From assembly GCF_003063645.1 (NCBI RefSeq), contig NZ_NESJ01000005.1, positions 186,001-250,000 of the forward strand: a stretch of DNA of 64,000 bases, given 5' to 3'. The notes under the pieces were generated by a model, which saw only the letters and a program-made list of their open reading frames with translations, did no database searches and was not told the origin of the DNA. This document shows, in pieces, positions 43,302 through 50,598 of this stretch (the stretch's first letter is position 1; every line of letters begins with the position of its first letter). The stretch comes from Limnohabitans sp. 2KL-51 (lineage in GTDB: Bacteria; Pseudomonadota; Gammaproteobacteria; Burkholderiales; Burkholderiaceae_C). The position numbers and the translations under genes are program-made.

Positions 43302-44636
43302 ATGACCATCACGTTAAAGAAAAAACCGATTTCATTCAAACCCTGTTTGCTCATGGCTGGCGCTGCTTTGTTTCTCGCGCAATCTGCTCTGGCGCAAGCC
43401 TTGCCCAAAGCTTCCCCGGAATCTGTAGGGATGTCCAAAGAAAGATTGGCGGTGTTGTCCGCCACCATGAAACAAGAGGTTGCCAGCAATCGGCTGCCTG
43501 GTGCTGTCGTGATGATTGCGCGAAATGGCAAACTGGTCTATTCGGAAGCGTTTGGCAAATCAGGCCAGGCGGGTGGTGCGGACATGAAAGAAGATTCGAT
43601 TTTCAGAATCTATTCGATGACCAAACCGCTGGTATCCACCGCACTCATGATGCTGGTTGAAGACGGGAAAGTTCAACTGACAGATCCCGTCTCCAAATTT
43701 CTTCCTGCTTTCAAAAGCCCCCAAGTCAGTGTTCCATCAATCCATCCCGTATCGGGTGCCGTGACCTTCAAAATGGTGCCTGCCAACAGTGAGCCCACGA
43801 TTCAGGACTTGTTGCGGCACACATCGGGTATCGCTTATGGCGAACTCACGGCCAATACACCGGTCAAAGACGCTTACACCAAAGCCAAGGTTTTTCTTCC
43901 CAGTGTCCCGTTTGATGCGCGAGGTGTGACACCCAATGAGATGTCGGAGGGCGTTGGTAAAGCACCCCTTGCACAACAACCCGGCACCACCTGGGAATAC
44001 TCCTTGTCTGTGGACATTCAAGGGCGCGTCGTTGAAGCCGTCAGTGGCAAACGCTTGAATGACTTCATGAACGAGCGCATGTTTGGACCTCTCAAAATGA
44101 AGGACACAGGTTTTCATGTTCCTGCGGCCAATGCATCGCGTTTGGCTGAGGCGTTTGCCAAGGACCCGTTGACCGGCGCAGCCAACGTATTGATCGACGT
44201 TTCCAAAGTGCCAGGCAATGACTCGGGCGGTGCTGGCGGTGTGGGCACAGCGGGCGACTACTTGCGGTATTGCCAAGCCATGTTGAATGGCGGATCGCTG
44301 GACGGTGCCCGGATTCTGTCTCCCTCTACCGTGCGGTTGATGACTGCCGACCACCTGGGCACTGCCATCAACACGACCACCAACCCGGGTCAACTCTTAT
44401 TGGGCACCAACGGGTACACGTTTGGACTGGGTTTTCTGGTTCGATCGCAAGACGGCATTGCCCCTGTGCATGGCTCGGCGGGCGAGTTCATGTGGGCTGG
44501 ATTTGCAGGGACTTTTTTCTGGGCTGAACCCAAAGAAAAATTGTGCGCTGTCTACATGACACAGTCCCCCAGTCCATTGCGTGCCAGCTATCGCAGACTG
44601 ATGAAAAATCTGGTTTCTCAAGCCATTGTCAATTGA
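43302..44636 (+). CDS. Serine hydrolase, beta-lactamase (class C)-like fold
   Basis: This secreted protein of about 444 residues has a signal peptide (MTITLKKKPISFKPCLLMAGAALFLAQSALA) and the serine active-site motif SMTK (FRIYSMTKPLVSTALMML, about 106), then YSLS at the second motif position (TWEYSLSVDIQGRVVEAVSG) and HGSAG near the third. The fold is that of class C beta-lactamases, D-aminopeptidases and EstB-like esterases; whether it attacks beta-lactams cannot be told. ATG 43302 has TGGAGA eight bases ahead. A strong hairpin terminator follows. Confidence 0.87.
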   Translation: MTITLKKKPISFKPCLLMAGAALFLAQSALAQALPKASPESVGMSKERLAVLSATMKQEVASNRLPGAVVMIARNGKLVYSEAFGKSGQAGGADMKEDSIFRIYSMTKPLVSTALMMLVEDGKVQLTDPVSKFLPAFKSPQVSVPSIHPVSGAVTFKMVPANSEPTIQDLLRHTSGIAYGELTANTPVKDAYTKAKVFLPSVPFDARGVTPNEMSEGVGKAPLAQQPGTTWEYSLSVDIQGRVVEAVSGKRLNDFMNERMFGPLKMKDTGFHVPAANASRLAEAFAKDPLTGAANVLIDVSKVPGNDSGGAGGVGTAGDYLRYCQAMLNGGSLDGARILSPSTVRLMTADHLGTAINTTTNPGQLLLGTNGYTFGLGFLVRSQDGIAPVHGSAGEFMWAGFAGTFFWAEPKEKLCAVYMTQSPSPLRASYRRLMKNLVSQAIVN

Positions 44637-44639
44637 GAC

Positions 44640-44676
44640 AAGCCAAGCTCAACGGCAAGTTGGGCTTGGCTTTTAT
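44640..44676 (+). terminator. Rho-independent terminator after the serine hydrolase
   Basis: A 14-bp stem (AAGCCAAGCTCAAC, loop GGCAA, GTTGGGCTTGGCTT) with a single G-T mismatch is followed by TTATC. It begins four bases after the hydrolase stop codon. Confidence 0.8.
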
Positions 44677-44825
44677 CGGGCGGTGCGGTACCTTCATCGA
44701 CAGGACGCATGGCCCGATTCCACCGTTGGGGCGTCCACATCGGCTATGCCCCCGTGATGACCCTGATGCAAACTTGCCTCAGAATTTGTATGATGACCTG
44801 ATCAATTCACATCAGGAAATACCCC

Positions 44826-45800
44826 ATGAAACGCAGAAACTGGATCGCGGCTGCAGCCGTATGCCTGGCCGCATCGCCTTTGATGGTCAGCCCCGCTTCT
44901 GCCCAAGCTTGGCCCACCCGCCCCATCAAACTGGTGGTGCCCTTTCCGCCCGGTGGCCTGATCGACAACATGGCCCGTCTGGTTGCGCCCAAGCTGGCGC
45001 AAGAGTTGGGGCAGCCTATCGTGATCGACAACAAGCCGGGTGCCGGTGGCAACCTGGGCGCGGCCGAGGCGGCGCGATCCCCTGCCGATGGCTACACCTT
45101 GCTCATGGCCTCGCCGCCGCTGACCATCAGTCCGGCGCTTTACAGCAAGCTGCCCTACAAGCCCGAGCAAATCGCCCCGGTGGCCTTGCTGGGCCGCGTG
45201 CCCAATGTGCTGGTGGTCAACCCGGCTGCAGGCATCAACACCCTGGCCGAACTCACCGCGCTGGCCCAATCCAAGCCGGGCCAGCTCAACTACGCGTCCA
45301 ACGGTCAGGGCACCTCGCTGCACCTGAGTGCGGAGCTGTATAAAAGCCAATCGGGCGCGTTTGTCACACACATCCCTTATCGCGGTGCGGCCGCAGGTCT
45401 CACGGGCTTGATGGCGGGAGAGGTGAACATGATGTTTGACAACCTGCCCTCGGCGCTGGGCCTGATCAATGGCGGCAAGCTCAAGGCCCTGGCCGTGACC
45501 ACGCCCCAGCGCAGCAGCGCCTTGCCCAATGTGCCCACGATGGAAGAAGCGGGCATGAAGGGCTACCAGGTGTTTGCCTGGTTTGGTGTGGCCGCGCCTG
45601 CGGGCTTGCCTGCACCGGTTGCGCAAAAGCTGGAACAAGCGCTGGAGCGCGTGGCCAACCAGCCTGAGGTGAAAGCCGCCATGCTTAAGGCCGGTGCAGA
45701 GCCCGCTTGGGCCAACGCCCAAGGCCTGGCCAGCTTCATGCAGGCCGACACGGCGCAATGGAAAAAAGTGGCGAGCTTCGCCAAGATCACTTTGGATTGA
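44826..45800 (+). CDS. Bug family receptor of the tetronate operon
   Basis: This 324-residue periplasmic receptor has the signal peptide MKRRNWIAAAAVCLAASPLMVSPASAQA and the Bug core: WPTRPIKLVVPFPPGGLIDNMARLV, DNKPGAGGNLGAAEAA and DGYTLLMASPP. CAGGAAATA precedes the start. It is the first gene of the operon ltnD-otnK-otnC-otnI-tauE, 11 bases ahead of ltnD, so its ligand is probably a tetronate such as threonate or erythronate. Permease partners are not in the window. Confidence 0.9.
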   Translation: MKRRNWIAAAAVCLAASPLMVSPASAQAWPTRPIKLVVPFPPGGLIDNMARLVAPKLAQELGQPIVIDNKPGAGGNLGAAEAARSPADGYTLLMASPPLTISPALYSKLPYKPEQIAPVALLGRVPNVLVVNPAAGINTLAELTALAQSKPGQLNYASNGQGTSLHLSAELYKSQSGAFVTHIPYRGAAAGLTGLMAGEVNMMFDNLPSALGLINGGKLKALAVTTPQRSSALPNVPTMEEAGMKGYQVFAWFGVAAPAGLPAPVAQKLEQALERVANQPEVKAAMLKAGAEPAWANAQGLASFMQADTAQWKKVASFAKITLD

Positions 45801-45811
45801 GGAATCAAAAC

Positions 45812-46711
45812 ATGACAACAGTAGGTCTGATCGGTTTGGGGGCCATGGGCTCGGGCATGGCGTCATCGTTGCGCCGAGCAGGGCACAGCGTGCAGGTGTT
45901 TGACGTGCGACGCGAGGTGGCTGACGCCTTCACGAACGCGGGCGGTACGGCGCACGACTCGCTGGCCTCGTTGGGTGCGGCCTGTAATGTGGTGGTGTCG
46001 GTGGTGGTCAATGCAGCGCAAACCGAAGCCGTGTTGTTTGGCGATGGCACAACCCCCGGTTGCGCCGCCAGCATGAAGCCTGGCAGCGTGTTTGTGATGT
46101 GCTCCACTGTCGACCCCAACTGGTCGGTGGCTTTGGAGTCGCGCCTCGAAGCCCTGGGCCTGCGTTATGTGGATGCGCCCATCTCGGGTGGCGCTGCCAA
46201 AGCAGCCTCGGGCCAGATGACCATGATGACCGCGGGCAAGCCAGAGGCTTATGCGCTGGCCGAGCCCTTCTTGAACGCCATGGCCGCCAAGGTCTACAAG
46301 CTGGGCGACAGCGCAGGCGCTGGCAGCAAGGTCAAGATCATCAACCAGCTGCTGGCGGGCGTGCACATTGCCGCAGCGGCCGAAGCCATGGCCTTGGGCC
46401 TGCGCGAAGGCGTGGACCCAACCGCTTTGTACGAAGTCATCACGAACAGCGCAGGCAACAGTTGGATGTTTGAAAACCGCATGGCCCATGTGCTGGCGGC
46501 CGACTACACGCCGCTGTCGGCCGTGGACATTTTTGTGAAGGACCTGGGCATCGTGCTCGACATGGCGCGTGCCAGCAAGTTCCCGCTGCCGCTCTCCAGC
46601 ACCGCGCACCAGATGTTCATGCAAGCCAGCACCGCAGGCTTTGCCAAAGAAGACGACAGCGCAGTGATCAAGATTTTTCCGGGCATTGAGTTGCCAAAAG
46701 CACCGGGCTGA
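45812..46711 (+). CDS. ltnD: L-threonate-type dehydrogenase (beta-hydroxyacid dehydrogenase family)
   Basis: This protein of about 299 residues belongs to the 3-hydroxyisobutyrate/6-phosphogluconate dehydrogenase-like family. The NAD fold VGLIGLGAMGSGMA is at residues 4-17, YVDAPISGGAAKAASG near 121 is the substrate signature, and the catalytic Lys lies in GAGSKVKIINQLL near 170. In the known tetronate pathway LtnD oxidises L-threonate to 2-oxo-tetronate, matching the downstream otnI, otnK and otnC. ATG 45812 is preceded by GAGGAATC; the longer frame from 45707 lies in the Bug gene. Confidence 0.87.
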   Translation: MTTVGLIGLGAMGSGMASSLRRAGHSVQVFDVRREVADAFTNAGGTAHDSLASLGAACNVVVSVVVNAAQTEAVLFGDGTTPGCAASMKPGSVFVMCSTVDPNWSVALESRLEALGLRYVDAPISGGAAKAASGQMTMMTAGKPEAYALAEPFLNAMAAKVYKLGDSAGAGSKVKIINQLLAGVHIAAAAEAMALGLREGVDPTALYEVITNSAGNSWMFENRMAHVLAADYTPLSAVDIFVKDLGIVLDMARASKFPLPLSSTAHQMFMQASTAGFAKEDDSAVIKIFPGIELPKAPG

Positions 46712-46718
46712 TCCCCCC

Positions 46719-46792
46719 GTAGGAGCCCACCCCGTGGGCGATGGTTTTTGAGGGCGTGTTCCACGCCCATCGCCCACGGGGTGGGCTCCTAC
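46719..46792. repeat. REP-like inverted-repeat element, copy B, inside the otn operon
   Basis: Left arm GTAGGAGCCCACCCCGTGGG and right arm CCCACGGGGTGGGCTCCTAC are perfect reverse complements, enclosing GCGATGG...CCATCGC and a short GGGCGTG/CACGCCC hairpin. It fills the gap between ltnD and otnK, eight bases behind the ltnD stop. An mRNA hairpin at this site could lower or protect expression of one side of the operon. Confidence 0.85.
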
Positions 46793-46866
46793 AAAATGCA
46801 GCTCAAGCCCTTTGCAACACGGTGTGGTGCCGACACACAACAACAGCCAATCACAAGAGATTTGAC

Positions 46867-48147
46867 ATGAGCACTTTGAAAATGGGTTTGAAACTCGGTT
46901 GCATTGCAGACGACTCTACCGGCGCGACCGATCTGGCCAACAACCTGGTGCGCTCGGGCATGCGGGTGGTGCAGACCATTGGCGTGCCTGCAGGACCGCT
47001 TGCGGCGGACGTGGACGCGGTGGTGGTGGCGCTCAAGTCGCGCACCAACCCGGCTGCCGAAGCCATCGCCCAATCGCTGGAGGCCTTAAAGTGGCTGCAA
47101 GCGCAAGGCGCCGAGCAAATCTATTTCAAATACTGCTCCACCTTTGACAGCACGCCCGAGGGCAACATTGGCCCGGTGACCGAGGCGCTGATGGACGCGC
47201 TGGGCACAGACTTCACCATCGCGACCCCGGCCTTTCCGGACAACGGTCGCACCGTGTTCAAGGGCTATTTGTTCGCGGGGAATGTGCTGCTCAATGAGAG
47301 CGGCATGCAAAACCACCCGCTCACACCCATGATCGATGCGAACCTGGTGCGCGTGATGCAAGCGCAAACGAAGCGCAAGGTGGGTCTGATCGATTACAAA
47401 ACAGTAGCCCTTGGCGAAGGGGACATCCGCGAGCGCATCGCCACACTGCGTGCCGAAGGTGTGGGCGTGGCCGTGGTGGACGCGACCAGCAACGATGATC
47501 TGCACCTTCTCGGGCCTGCCTTGAAAGGCATGCCGCTCATCACCGCCGGTTCAGGTGTGGCGATTGCCCTGCCCGCCAACTTCGGCTTGCAGCCGTCGTT
47601 GCAAGCAAGCCAATTGCCTGCTGCATCGGGCCTGCAGGCGGTGGTGTCTGGAAGCTGCTCGGTGGCCACCAACGCACAGGTTGCGCATTTCAAATCCACC
47701 GGTCGACCGGCGATGGCCATCAACCCTGCAGGCCTGATGAACGGGCAAAGCGATGCCGTGGTGCAGCAGGTGCTGGCTTGGGCCTCACCGCTCTTGAAGG
47801 ATGGCCCGGTGCTGGTGTATTCCACCGCCGAGCCCGACGCCGTGAAAGCCGTACAAGCGCAGCTGGGTGTGGCCGAGGCGGGTGCGCTGGTGGAGCACGC
47901 CCTGGGGTCTGTGGCGCGTGGCCTGGTCGATTTGGGCGTGCAGCAGCTGGTGGTGGCCGGTGGCGAAACCTCGGGCGCCTGCGTGCAGGCGCTGGGCATT
48001 GCACAGCTGCAAATCGGCCCACAAATTGACCCGGGCGTGCCGTGGTGTCATGCGCCTTCAGCCCACGGCGGTGTGCACATCGCGCTCAAGTCGGGCAACT
48101 TTGGCACTGAAGACTTTTTCAGCAAAGCCTTTACAGTGTTGGCATGA
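46867..48147 (+). CDS. otnK: 3-oxo-tetronate kinase
   Basis: This 426-residue kinase of the OtnK/DtnK (formerly DUF1537) family has the N-terminal substrate domain start LGCIADDSTGATDLANNL and the C-terminal nucleotide-binding segment LVVAGGETSGACVQALGI near 369, with SGSCSVATNAQV near 262. It phosphorylates 3-oxo-tetronate at O4. The start is ATG 46867; the frame from 46741 lies in the hairpin repeat. It overlaps otnC by ATGA. Confidence 0.92.
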   Translation: MSTLKMGLKLGCIADDSTGATDLANNLVRSGMRVVQTIGVPAGPLAADVDAVVVALKSRTNPAAEAIAQSLEALKWLQAQGAEQIYFKYCSTFDSTPEGNIGPVTEALMDALGTDFTIATPAFPDNGRTVFKGYLFAGNVLLNESGMQNHPLTPMIDANLVRVMQAQTKRKVGLIDYKTVALGEGDIRERIATLRAEGVGVAVVDATSNDDLHLLGPALKGMPLITAGSGVAIALPANFGLQPSLQASQLPAASGLQAVVSGSCSVATNAQVAHFKSTGRPAMAINPAGLMNGQSDAVVQQVLAWASPLLKDGPVLVYSTAEPDAVKAVQAQLGVAEAGALVEHALGSVARGLVDLGVQQLVVAGGETSGACVQALGIAQLQIGPQIDPGVPWCHAPSAHGGVHIALKSGNFGTEDFFSKAFTVLA

Positions 48148-48809
48148 ACCTGACCGAATCTCAAGTCCGCGAAGAGATCTGCCGCGTAGGCCGCAGCCTG
48201 TTTGAACGCGGCTTCGTGCACGCCACGGCGGGCAACATCAGCGTGCGCCTGGACGATGGCTTTCTCATCACGCCCACCGATGCGTGCCTGGGGTTTTTGG
48301 ATCCGGCCCGCTTGGCCAAACTCGACCTGCAAGGCCAGCAAGTCAGTGGTGATAAGGGCAGCAAAACCATCGCCATGCACCGCCAGATTTACGCAGCGGC
48401 TTGCGAACAGGATGCCGACACGCGCTGCGTGATCCACACCCACAGCACGCACTGTGTGGCGCTCAGCCTGAACGCCGTCGGCCCTGAATTGCTGGCGCCC
48501 ATCACCCCCTACTTTGTGATGAAAGTCGGCCATGTGCCCCTGGTGCGTTACCACCGCCCCGGCAGCCCCGATGCGGCCAAAGAGGTGGCCACGCTGATCC
48601 GCCAATACGCGGCTCAGGCCGCTCCAATCCGCGCCGTGATGCTGTCCCGCCTGGGGCCGAATGTTTGGCACAACACACCCGCTGCAGCCATGGCCACGCT
48701 CGAAGAGCTGGAAGAAACCGCCCGGCTCATGCTGCTGTCGCCCCACACGACACCGCTGAACGCAAGCGCCTTGGACGATTTACGTCAGACTTTTGGCGCG
48801 AGGTGGTGA
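48144..48809 (+). CDS. otnC: 3-oxo-tetronate 4-phosphate decarboxylase
   Basis: This 221-residue class II aldolase/adducin-fold protein shows FVHATAGNISVRLDDGFLITPT near the start and zinc histidines in RCVIHTHSTHCVALS (about 94-108). The catalytic acid is in the LGFLDPARLA region. OtnC decarboxylates 3-oxo-tetronate 4-phosphate to dihydroxyacetone phosphate. Coupled start (ATGA) with otnK supports coordinated synthesis. Confidence 0.9.
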   Translation: MNLTESQVREEICRVGRSLFERGFVHATAGNISVRLDDGFLITPTDACLGFLDPARLAKLDLQGQQVSGDKGSKTIAMHRQIYAAACEQDADTRCVIHTHSTHCVALSLNAVGPELLAPITPYFVMKVGHVPLVRYHRPGSPDAAKEVATLIRQYAAQAAPIRAVMLSRLGPNVWHNTPAAAMATLEELEETARLMLLSPHTTPLNASALDDLRQTFGARW

Positions 48810-48840
48810 TGTCCTTGGCACATGGAACTCGAATCCTGTC

Positions 48841-48857
48841 CGGGGTCACAAACCCCG
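48841..48857. other. Short hairpin between otnC and otnI
   Basis: CGGGGT-CACAA-ACCCCG forms a 6-bp perfect stem in the 80-base gap. There is no U run, so it is more likely a processing or stability structure than a terminator. Confidence 0.4.
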
Positions 48858-48889
48858 AGGTGGAATAACTTTTTTTCTGAAAGACTCTC

Positions 48890-49723
48890 ATGCCACGCTT
48901 TGCCGCGAACCTCTCCATGATGTACCCCGACTTGCCGTTTTTGGACCGCTTTGAAGCAGCGGCGAAAGACGGTTTCAAGGCCGTGGAGTATTTGTTTCCC
49001 TACGCCTTCCCAGCGCAAGAGCTGGCCGCACGCTTGCAGGCCAACGGCTTGCAGCAGGTGCTCTTCAACGCACCACCTGGCGGCACCGACAGCGCCAGCA
49101 TCACCCAAGCTTGGGAGAGTGGCAGCCGGGGCACGGCCAGTGTGTCCGGACGCGAAGCCGAGTTCCGCACGGGCTTTACCCAAGCCCTGGTCTATGCCGA
49201 TACTCTGAACTGCCCACGCATCCACGCCATGGTGGGTTTGCGCTCTGAGGGCGCCAGCGCAGAGGTCGCAGACGCCACCCTGATCAGCAACCTGCAATGG
49301 GCCGCTGCCGAAGCTGCCAAAGCTGGGCGTGATGTGTTGATCGAGCCGATCAACACCCGCAGCGTACCGGGCTTTCACCTGAACCGCCAAGACCACGCGC
49401 ACCGCATCGTGCAGGCCGTGGGTGCGTCCAACGTGAAGGTGCAGATGGACTTGTTCCACTGTCAGATCGTCGAAGGCGACCTGAGCGCCAAGATTGCACA
49501 GTATTTGCCCACAGGTCGGGTTGGGCATTTTCAGATCGCCGAGGTGCCGCACCGCCACGAGCCGGGCACGGGCGAAGTGAACTGGACGCACATCTTTCAG
49601 GTCATCGACAAAGTGTCGGCCGAGTGCGGCTGGGACGGCTGGATCGGCTGCGAGTACAACCCGGCCGATGCTTCGGCAGGTGGCACCTCGCGCGGCCTGA
49701 CTTGGGCGCGCGGCTATTTATGA
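48890..49723 (+). CDS. otnI: 2-oxo-tetronate isomerase (hydroxypyruvate isomerase family)
   Basis: This 277-residue TIM-barrel isomerase is of the Hyi type: MPRFAANLSMMYPDLPFLDRF, GFKAVEYLFPY, VLIEPINTRSVPGFHL near 145 (metal Glu), QMDLFHCQI near 185 and GRVGHFQIAEVPHRHEP near 205. In tetronate operons this protein interconverts 2-oxo- and 3-oxo-tetronate. The position after otnC favours OtnI over glyoxylate-pathway Hyi. Confidence 0.88.
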   Translation: MPRFAANLSMMYPDLPFLDRFEAAAKDGFKAVEYLFPYAFPAQELAARLQANGLQQVLFNAPPGGTDSASITQAWESGSRGTASVSGREAEFRTGFTQALVYADTLNCPRIHAMVGLRSEGASAEVADATLISNLQWAAAEAAKAGRDVLIEPINTRSVPGFHLNRQDHAHRIVQAVGASNVKVQMDLFHCQIVEGDLSAKIAQYLPTGRVGHFQIAEVPHRHEPGTGEVNWTHIFQVIDKVSAECGWDGWIGCEYNPADASAGGTSRGLTWARGYL

Positions 49724-49785
49724 GCACGCAGAAATGAGCAAGCAGATCCGATCGGGGCTGACCACAGAGCAGCGCCTGATGTGAC

Positions 49786-50529
49786 ATGGCCGATGCAAAT
49801 TATCTGATTTGGGCCGGGCTGGCAGCGGCCATGGTGGGCCTGTCCAAAGGCGGCTTGCCCACCGTGGGCATGCTGTCTGTGCCCATACTGTCGCTGTTCA
49901 TGTCCCCGGTTAAAGCGGTGGTGATGCTGCTGCCGATTTACATCATCTCTGACCTCGTGGGGTTGTGGCTGTACCGCAAGAACTTCAGTGCCATCAACCT
50001 GAAAATCCTGATACCCGCAGGCGCGGGCGGTGTGCTGGTAGGCTGGATTACTGCATCACTGGTGTCCGACACGGCCGTGAAAATGATGATCGGCCTCTTG
50101 GGTGTGGGCTTTGTGCTCAACGCCTGGCGCAAGCGCCACGCAGAGCAAGCACCAAAACCTGCCAGTTGGCGTCAAGGCTTGCTGTGGGGCAGTTTGTCAG
50201 GTTTTACCAGCTTCATCTCGCATGCGGGTGGCCCACCGTTTCAGGTTTACCTGTTGCCGCAAAAACTGCCCAAGCTGGTGTTTGCAGGCACCTCGACCTT
50301 GTTTTTTGCCTTCATTAACTTGGCCAAGCTGTGGCCTTACCACACGCTGCAACCCTATGGCTCCAACGAACTGATGGGCGCGTTGGTGTTGATCCCGTTT
50401 GCCCTGGCGGGCACCGTCGCGGGTGCTTACCTCACACGCAAGATCGCCGACGACTGGTTCTTCAAATGGGTGCAAGTGGGCTTGCTGGCGATTTCTGTCA
50501 AGCTGATCGTGGACGCGGTCTGCGCTTGA
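49786..50529 (+). CDS. TauE/SafE family membrane exporter
   Basis: This 247-residue membrane protein has about eight hydrophobic segments and the two TauE/SafE half-repeats: GLSKGGLPTVGMLSVPIL near residue 18 and SLSGFTSFISHAGGPPFQVYLLP near 138. Family members are thought to export sulfite or sulfoacetate-type anions. Its place at the end of a tetronate operon with no sulfur genes suggests a different organic anion, perhaps the substrate or an overflow product. It converges on the molybdenum hydroxylase genes. Confidence 0.85.
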   Translation: MADANYLIWAGLAAAMVGLSKGGLPTVGMLSVPILSLFMSPVKAVVMLLPIYIISDLVGLWLYRKNFSAINLKILIPAGAGGVLVGWITASLVSDTAVKMMIGLLGVGFVLNAWRKRHAEQAPKPASWRQGLLWGSLSGFTSFISHAGGPPFQVYLLPQKLPKLVFAGTSTLFFAFINLAKLWPYHTLQPYGSNELMGALVLIPFALAGTVAGAYLTRKIADDWFFKWVQVGLLAISVKLIVDAVCA

Positions 50530-50546
50530 GGTGCGGCACGCCATGA

Positions 50547-50585
50547 GGGGCCAAGTGATCGGATGAGCCCGATCGTCTTGGCCCC
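50547..50585. terminator. Bidirectional hairpin between convergent operons
   Basis: GGGGCCAAG pairs with CTTGGCCCC (9 bp), and inside it GATCGG pairs with CCGATC. The hairpin fills the gap between the TauE and iorB-like stops. No long T run follows on either side, so termination efficiency is uncertain. Confidence 0.6.
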
Positions 50586-50598
50586 GCAGAGGACTGGC

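Noticed and set aside
43302..44636. True class C beta-lactamase resistance gene
   Set aside because: Only the general SxxK fold motifs are visible; the YxN and KTG motifs of AmpC are not conserved, so resistance is not claimed.
48841..48857. Hairpin between otnC and otnI as a transcription terminator
   Set aside because: The stem is only 6 bp with no T run, and otnI belongs functionally to the same operon.
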